NCBI GenBank assembly: GCA_021810455.1
Contig: JAJZIU010000006.1
Coordinates: forward strand, 1-35,023
From: Microcaldota archaeon
Lineage (GTDB): Archaea > Micrarchaeota > Micrarchaeia > Micrarchaeales > CABMGC01
DNA length: 35,023 bases
Reading direction: 5' to 3'
In this document: positions 31,571-35,023 of the stretch, piece by piece
Layout: every line of letters begins with the position of its first letter
Numbering within the stretch: the stretch's first letter is position 1
Program-made: the position numbers and the translations under genes
Notes under the pieces: model-generated
The model's input: the letters and a program-made list of their open reading frames with translations, nothing else
Told to the model about the DNA's origin: nothing
The model's database searches: none

Positions 31571-32149
31571 ATGGCAGAAGCAACAAAAACAAATGAAACT
31601 GTTTCAAACGAAAAAGGAGTCGAGAATCTCGATAAGGAGATAAACGACTTTATGCAGACACTTCCTAAGACACAGGCGGCACCAGCAAAATCTGCGCCTA
31701 AGAAAGCAAGAATTCAGAAGAAGAAAGCGCCTGTCAGAAAAATAAGCGTGATGAAGGGAAAAAGAAAGGAGGCTGTTGCAAGAGCCAGTGTAGTTCACGG
31801 AGAAGGGACTGTAAGCCTTAACGGAATGGATGTCAATCTTCTCAGACCTCTCGAATTCAAGGAAATAATAATGGAGCCCATAAGGATCTCCAAGGATGCC
31901 GAAGATATATTCAAGGAATCAAGAATAAGAATAAACGTTTATGGCGGCGGAGCGATGGGTCAGGTGCAAGCGGCAAGAAATGCCTTGGCCAAGGCAATAG
32001 TTGATGCTGCAGGAACGAAAGGAGAAAAAATCAAAACGCTGTACATGGATTACGACAGGAATATGCTTGTTGATGATACAAGGAGAGTAGAACCTAAGAA
32101 GTTCAAGGGCCCTAAGGCAAGAGCAAGGTTCCAGACCTCATACAGATGA
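31571..32149 (+). CDS. rps9: Ribosomal protein uS9 with basic N-terminal extension
   Basis: This 192-aa protein starts at ATG 31571 after AGGTGAAC; the track's start at 31553 lies inside uL13. The uS9 core begins near residue 62 (GKRKEAVARASVVHGEGTV) and ends with the conserved basic tail KGPKARARFQTSYR that reaches the P-site tRNA. Usual archaeal uS9 is about 130 residues; here about 60 extra residues precede it, with an acidic part (ENLDKEINDFMQTL) then an A/P/K-rich part. The extension is probably disordered and may touch rRNA. Confidence 0.95.
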   Translation: MAEATKTNETVSNEKGVENLDKEINDFMQTLPKTQAAPAKSAPKKARIQKKKAPVRKISVMKGKRKEAVARASVVHGEGTVSLNGMDVNLLRPLEFKEIIMEPIRISKDAEDIFKESRIRINVYGGGAMGQVQAARNALAKAIVDAAGTKGEKIKTLYMDYDRNMLVDDTRRVEPKKFKGPKARARFQTSYR

Positions 32150-32158
32150 AGTGATACT

Positions 32159-32359
32159 ATGATGATACCAATACGATGCTTCTCATGCGGCCAAGTCGTT
32201 GCCGATAAATGGGAGGAGTACAACGAACGTGTTAACAAAAACGGCGAAGATCCCGTAAAGGTCTTTTCCGATCTCAACGTCAAAAGATACTGCTGCAGAA
32301 GAATGCTTGCTGGTCATATCGATCTCATAGACGAGATAATAAGCTACAGCAGAAAGTGA
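32159..32359 (+). CDS. rpo10: RNA polymerase subunit Rpo10 (RpoN)
   Basis: This 66-aa protein has the zinc site of Rpo10: C7 and C10 in RCFSCG, C45 and C46 in RYCCRRM. It binds Rpo3 in the assembly platform. Length is normal. Two adjacent Met codons make the start at 32159 or 32162. Confidence 0.95.
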   Translation: MMIPIRCFSCGQVVADKWEEYNERVNKNGEDPVKVFSDLNVKRYCCRRMLAGHIDLIDEIISYSRK

Positions 32360-32394
32360 GGTTATTTAAAACATGAAGGCAATATATAGACTGC

Positions 32395-32498
32395 GGGGTC
32401 GTCTGCTAGTCTGGTCAGGCTCTGTGCTTAGGGAGCACATGACCCGAGTCTTTTATATGCGGGAATTCAAAAGGTCACTGAAAATCTCGGCGACCCCG
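32395..32498 (+). tRNA. tRNA with intron of about 30 nt in the T-arm; anticodon apparently AGG (Pro), isotype unsure
   Basis: Acceptor GGGGTCG (32395-32401) pairs with CGACCCC (32491-32497), discriminator G. The D-arm has A14, G18G19 and A21 in the right places. The anticodon stem is TGTGC-TTAGGGA-GCACA. The variable loop is TGACC, and the T-stem CCGAG pairs with CTCGG, but 37 nt lie between these strands where 7 are expected, so about 30 nt should be spliced out. The loop reads AGG at 34-36, which would be Pro with A34, unusual in archaea. The spliced T-loop would not be a perfect TTCRANN by any simple cut, so details are uncertain. It lies between rpo10 and uS2. Confidence 0.6.
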
Positions 32499-32510
32499 AA
32501 CGGTGAATAA

Positions 32511-33125
32511 ATGGCAAACGAACTGTTGACAACACAGGAAGAGTATCTTGAGGCCGGAGTGCACATAGGCACTAAGGTCAAGACTCCAGGAATGAAACGT
32601 TTTATCTACAAGATAAGAGAGGACGGTCTTTATCTCCTTGAGCTTAACACAATAGATGAAAGAATAAAGCTTGCAGCTAAGACTCTGGCAAGGTATGATC
32701 CTAAAGACGTTGTTATAACAGCTTCGAGAATATACGCCATAGCAGCAGCGACAAAATTTGCCGAAATAACAGGAGCAAAATTGATGACCGGAAGAGTTAT
32801 GCCTGGAATATTTACGAATCCTAACAGAGAGGACTTCATCGAACCTGAGATAATAATCATAAGCGACAACAGAAACGAACGCCAAGCAGTAAAAGAAGCA
32901 AACAAAACCAACATACCTATAGTCGGACTCTGCGATACCGACAATTGGATAAAGTTCATAGATCTCATAATACCTTGCAACAACAAGGGAAGAAGATCTC
33001 TGTCTCTGATCTACTTTTTGCTTGCCAGAGAATTCATGAAGGAGAAAGGATTAATAAAGTCTAACGAAGAGTTTACATACAAGATCTCCGATTTCGAGGC
33101 AAAGACGGAGATAAAGGCGAAATGA
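32511..33125 (+). CDS. rps2: Ribosomal protein uS2
   Basis: This 204-aa protein has LEAGVHIGTKVKTPGMKRFI, the blocks around ARYDPKDVVITASRIYA and FTNPNREDFIEPEIIIISD, and GLCDTDNWIKFIDLIIPCNNKG, which are the standard archaeal uS2 motifs. It begins 12 bp after the intron-bearing tRNA. Its stop codon directly touches the TTG start of a pilin-like gene. Confidence 0.95.
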   Translation: MANELLTTQEEYLEAGVHIGTKVKTPGMKRFIYKIREDGLYLLELNTIDERIKLAAKTLARYDPKDVVITASRIYAIAAATKFAEITGAKLMTGRVMPGIFTNPNREDFIEPEIIIISDNRNERQAVKEANKTNIPIVGLCDTDNWIKFIDLIIPCNNKGRRSLSLIYFLLAREFMKEKGLIKSNEEFTYKISDFEAKTEIKAK

Positions 33126-33650
33126 TTGAAAGCACAGGCTGCGATTGACTTTCTATCTTCTTATGGCATAGCCATAATAATAATCTCAATAGCTATAGTC
33201 GTAGTTTACAGACTCAGTGTTTCCGATCAGTACATCTTTTCGTCTTCATGCACTGCTTTTCCCGGATTCGCCTGCAGTTTCTATTCCATCGATACAAATG
33301 GCATACTTCACATTTCATTGTCTCAGGCAACAGGAGGTCCGATACACATCAACGGCATCGCCTGTTCTACAACGATAAACTCTACTAAAAATGCACCTGC
33401 GTATGGCAACACTTATGTATCGAATAGCGTAACATACTATCCTTCTGGGAATTACATAGGCTCTGGAATTACTCTGAACAGCGGTTCAACAGAACTGCTC
33501 ACTTCCTATTGCTACAACGTAAAAGGTGTTGCTTCAGTTCCTCAACTCGGGACATCATTCACTGGTTATGTATGGATGAATTACACTATTCCATCAACTA
33601 GCATTGACGTGACACAGGTAGTTGCATCTGTGACAATGCCTTACACATAA
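33126..33650 (+). CDS. Pilin-like secreted protein with class III signal peptide
   Basis: This 174-aa protein starts with TTG immediately after the uS2 stop. MKAQAAIDFLSSYGIAIIII has the class III signal pattern (basic residue, then A/Q and a hydrophobic helix with an acidic residue at +5), so it should be cut by the prepilin peptidase seen at 26483. The rest is rich in Ser, Thr, Gly, Tyr and Asn with few charges and four cysteines (SSCTAFPGFACS, GIACST, SYCYN), as in an extracellular beta-rich protein. Its coupling to uS2 is odd. There is no LamG domain and the family is unknown. Confidence 0.75.
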   Translation: MKAQAAIDFLSSYGIAIIIISIAIVVVYRLSVSDQYIFSSSCTAFPGFACSFYSIDTNGILHISLSQATGGPIHINGIACSTTINSTKNAPAYGNTYVSNSVTYYPSGNYIGSGITLNSGSTELLTSYCYNVKGVASVPQLGTSFTGYVWMNYTIPSTSIDVTQVVASVTMPYT

Positions 33651-33711
33651 ACTCTTCTCTCGTCAAAATGCTTATAAATATGCTTGTTTATATAATTGCA
33701 CTGGTGGAGCG

Positions 33712-33942
33712 ATGACCACAAACGAAAGACCATTTGATTTGCTAAACAAATCAATAGGCAAACAAGTAATGATTAGATTGAAGAATGGAACCGACATAAG
33801 AGGAAAAATAGTCTCTTTTGACGTGCACATGAACATAGTGCTTGATACTACCGAAGAACTTGAAGAGGGAGGTAGCGTAAGATCAAGACTGGGCACGATA
33901 CTTCTCAGAGGAGGAAACATACTCTTTGTTTCACCAGCCTAA
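33712..33942 (+). CDS. Sm-like archaeal protein (LSm/SmAP)
   Basis: This 76-aa protein has the Sm1 motif QVMIRLKNGTDIRGKIVSFD and Sm2 ILLRGGNILFVSP, the complete Sm fold that assembles into heptameric rings binding U-rich RNA. GCTTATAAATATGC about 40 bp upstream is the TATA box. It ends 15 bp before tRNA-Ala; in several archaea Sm genes lie beside eL37, which is not seen here. Confidence 0.93.
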   Translation: MTTNERPFDLLNKSIGKQVMIRLKNGTDIRGKIVSFDVHMNIVLDTTEELEEGGSVRSRLGTILLRGGNILFVSPA

Positions 33943-33957
33943 AATTTTCTGATTAAT

Positions 33958-34058
33958 GGGCTCCTGGCGCAACGGTAGCGCGCCTGCATGGCATGCAGGA
34001 GGTTGCGGGTTCAAATAAATCTTGCCTATGCAAGACTTGGAAAATCCCGCGGAGTCCA
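33958..34058 (+). tRNA. tRNA-Ala (anticodon GGC) with 29-nt T-loop intron
   Basis: Acceptor GGGCTCC pairs with GGAGTCC (one G-U), D-arm GCGC-AACGGTA-GCGC, anticodon arm CCTGC-ATGGCAT-GCAGG, T-stem GCGGG with CCCGC. Between the T-stem strands are 36 nt: TTCAAAT, a perfect 7-nt T-loop, plus 29 nt containing the hairpin CTTGC-CTAT-GCAAG. Removing 29 nt gives a canonical tRNA-Ala. The intron therefore lies at the 3' edge of the T-loop (near position 59-60), not at the common 37/38 site. Confidence 0.9.
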
Positions 34059-34067
34059 TTATGTTTT

Positions 34068-34907
34068 TTACGGCTGCGTATATCCACCATACCAATCACT
34101 AGTGAATACTACATTTGTAGGTACACCATTGTTTTGATTGCCAGAGTAGTCATTCGCATTGCCGTTCAACGGCCACCAACCTGTAAGATTCTGCGGGTCT
34201 ATTGGCACTCCTCCTATTCCCTCCTGATAAAGTGCCTGTATTGAAGAACCTGTTAATGAAGTGTTATAAATTTGTACGTTAGATATTGACCCATTAAAAA
34301 TATATCCGTTGGAATCCGATTGCGAACTTCCTATCCTCAAATCCTCAGTGTACTGGTACGAATTTGTAAAACTGTACGGTCCGTACTCCGCTCCATTCAC
34401 GTAAAGTATTACGTTACTGCCGACGTTATTTACAGCAACTACGTTTATGAATCTCTTGGTTGACAACGTTGGCCCTTGTCCTATGTTTGCAACTAAAGAT
34501 TCTGCAAATTCTAAATTACATGGTTGCAAATAAAACACATAGCTATCCGATCCATGTGCAACTATGCCATCAGCTCCACATGCGTTAAGCGATATCCATG
34601 CAGAAATAGTTATTGAATCTCCATTGCCTACCTTAAATTCTTGCGGATTTCCTAAATCTATATAACTACTCTGACCATTAAATTCTGCAACATACTGCGG
34701 CACCTGGTTGTTGCAGCTTCCTACCAGATTGCTTACTCCCAATTGCGCATTTTTTATAACCTGACATCCTCCTGCACTTGCCTTAGGTGCAAACGTCAAC
34801 GGATTGAACACTCCAAGAAACGACAACGCACCAAGGACAACCGCAACGATAAGTATAGACCATCCATAGGTCATCAGATATTCCATTGCGGATTGAGATT
34901 TAAACAT
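34068..34907 (-). CDS. Class III signal-peptide pilin with LamG-like domain (paralogue 3)
   Basis: This 279-aa protein is the third paralogue of the set at 24410 and 25306. FKSQSAMEYLMTYGWSILIV is the peptidase site and assembly helix. Two cysteines lie in GGCQVIKNAQLG and GSCNNQVPQYVAEF. The LamG-like domain (NGDSITISAWISLNACGADG, RFINVVAVNN, LRIGSSQSDSNGYIFNGSISN) has two extra cysteines not seen in the others. The C-terminus is shared. It is convergent with tRNA-Ala, 9 bp away. The upstream 116 bp to the window end are AT-rich with GTTTATAGG as a possible TATA box. Confidence 0.85.
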   Translation of the reverse strand: MFKSQSAMEYLMTYGWSILIVAVVLGALSFLGVFNPLTFAPKASAGGCQVIKNAQLGVSNLVGSCNNQVPQYVAEFNGQSSYIDLGNPQEFKVGNGDSITISAWISLNACGADGIVAHGSDSYVFYLQPCNLEFAESLVANIGQGPTLSTKRFINVVAVNNVGSNVILYVNGAEYGPYSFTNSYQYTEDLRIGSSQSDSNGYIFNGSISNVQIYNTSLTGSSIQALYQEGIGGVPIDPQNLTGWWPLNGNANDYSGNQNNGVPTNVVFTSDWYGGYTQP

Positions 34908-35023
34908 GAAATTACACAGATCATATCTAATTCAATCAAGCCTATAAACATAAGCCAAATCCTAAAAGTGCAATAATGAATAATAAAAGTTTGATATTTC
35001 AACTTTTTATTGAAAATAAGCAA

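Overview
The window looks archaeal. It carries single-domain archaeal information-processing genes (Rpo3, Rpo10, eL18, uL13, uS9, uS2, an Sm-like protein), TATA-box promoters, GGTG-type ribosome binding sites, class III signal-peptide pilins and tRNA genes with introns in unusual places. The compact layout, T-loop tRNA introns and LamG-bearing pilins suggest a DPANN archaeon, probably Micrarchaeota/ARMAN-like. That placement is inference; no database search was possible.

Region 1 (about 99-6081) is an integrated mobile element. It sits in a tRNA-Glu(TTC) gene and is bounded by 60-bp direct repeats (57/60 identical). The 302-aa integrase ORF starts inside the tRNA 3' end. The far repeat is preceded by a short ORF that is in frame with it, so recombination of the repeats would give a 5,907-bp circle with a 350-aa integrase ORF running through the att site. 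This is the SSV-type split-integrase arrangement. The element also holds about 370 bp of strongly self-complementary sequence, a minus-strand operon (46-aa membrane peptide, membrane-anchored retropepsin-like protease, unknown 144-aa protein) and a plus-strand type II restriction-modification operon headed by a winged-helix protein.

Region 2 (6082-14371) holds a relic IS200/IS605-like element, an EamA-type transporter divergent from a tandem Lrp-like regulator, a TATA-driven structured RNA candidate, and a DUF1648-like membrane protein. It also has a minus-strand operon of succinyl-CoA synthetase-like subunits beta and alpha followed by an HMG-CoA-reductase-like protein that seems to lack all the canonical catalytic residues. 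An MDR-family oxidoreductase follows.

Region 3 (14397-18407) is a tight, AT-rich three-gene module: a type IIG restriction-methylation fusion, a Cas4-like PD-(D/E)XK nuclease with two cysteine pairs, and a protein of unknown function. It is the best candidate here for an undescribed defence module. Decayed sequence follows (18408-19053).

Region 4 (19057-27343) has an MFS transporter, shikimate dehydrogenase overlapping an FAD oxidoreductase, an alpha/beta hydrolase, a gene apparently broken by frameshifts, two overlapping LamG pilins and a prepilin peptidase that probably processes them.

Region 5 (27425-35023) is mostly housekeeping: a small winged-helix protein, a P-loop kinase, a tRNA-binding OB-fold protein, ThpR, then an RNA polymerase/ribosomal protein cluster with tRNA genes placed inside it (tRNA-Leu, and a tRNA with a T-arm intron), another pilin-like gene, an Sm-like protein, tRNA-Ala(GGC) with a T-loop intron, and a third LamG pilin paralogue.
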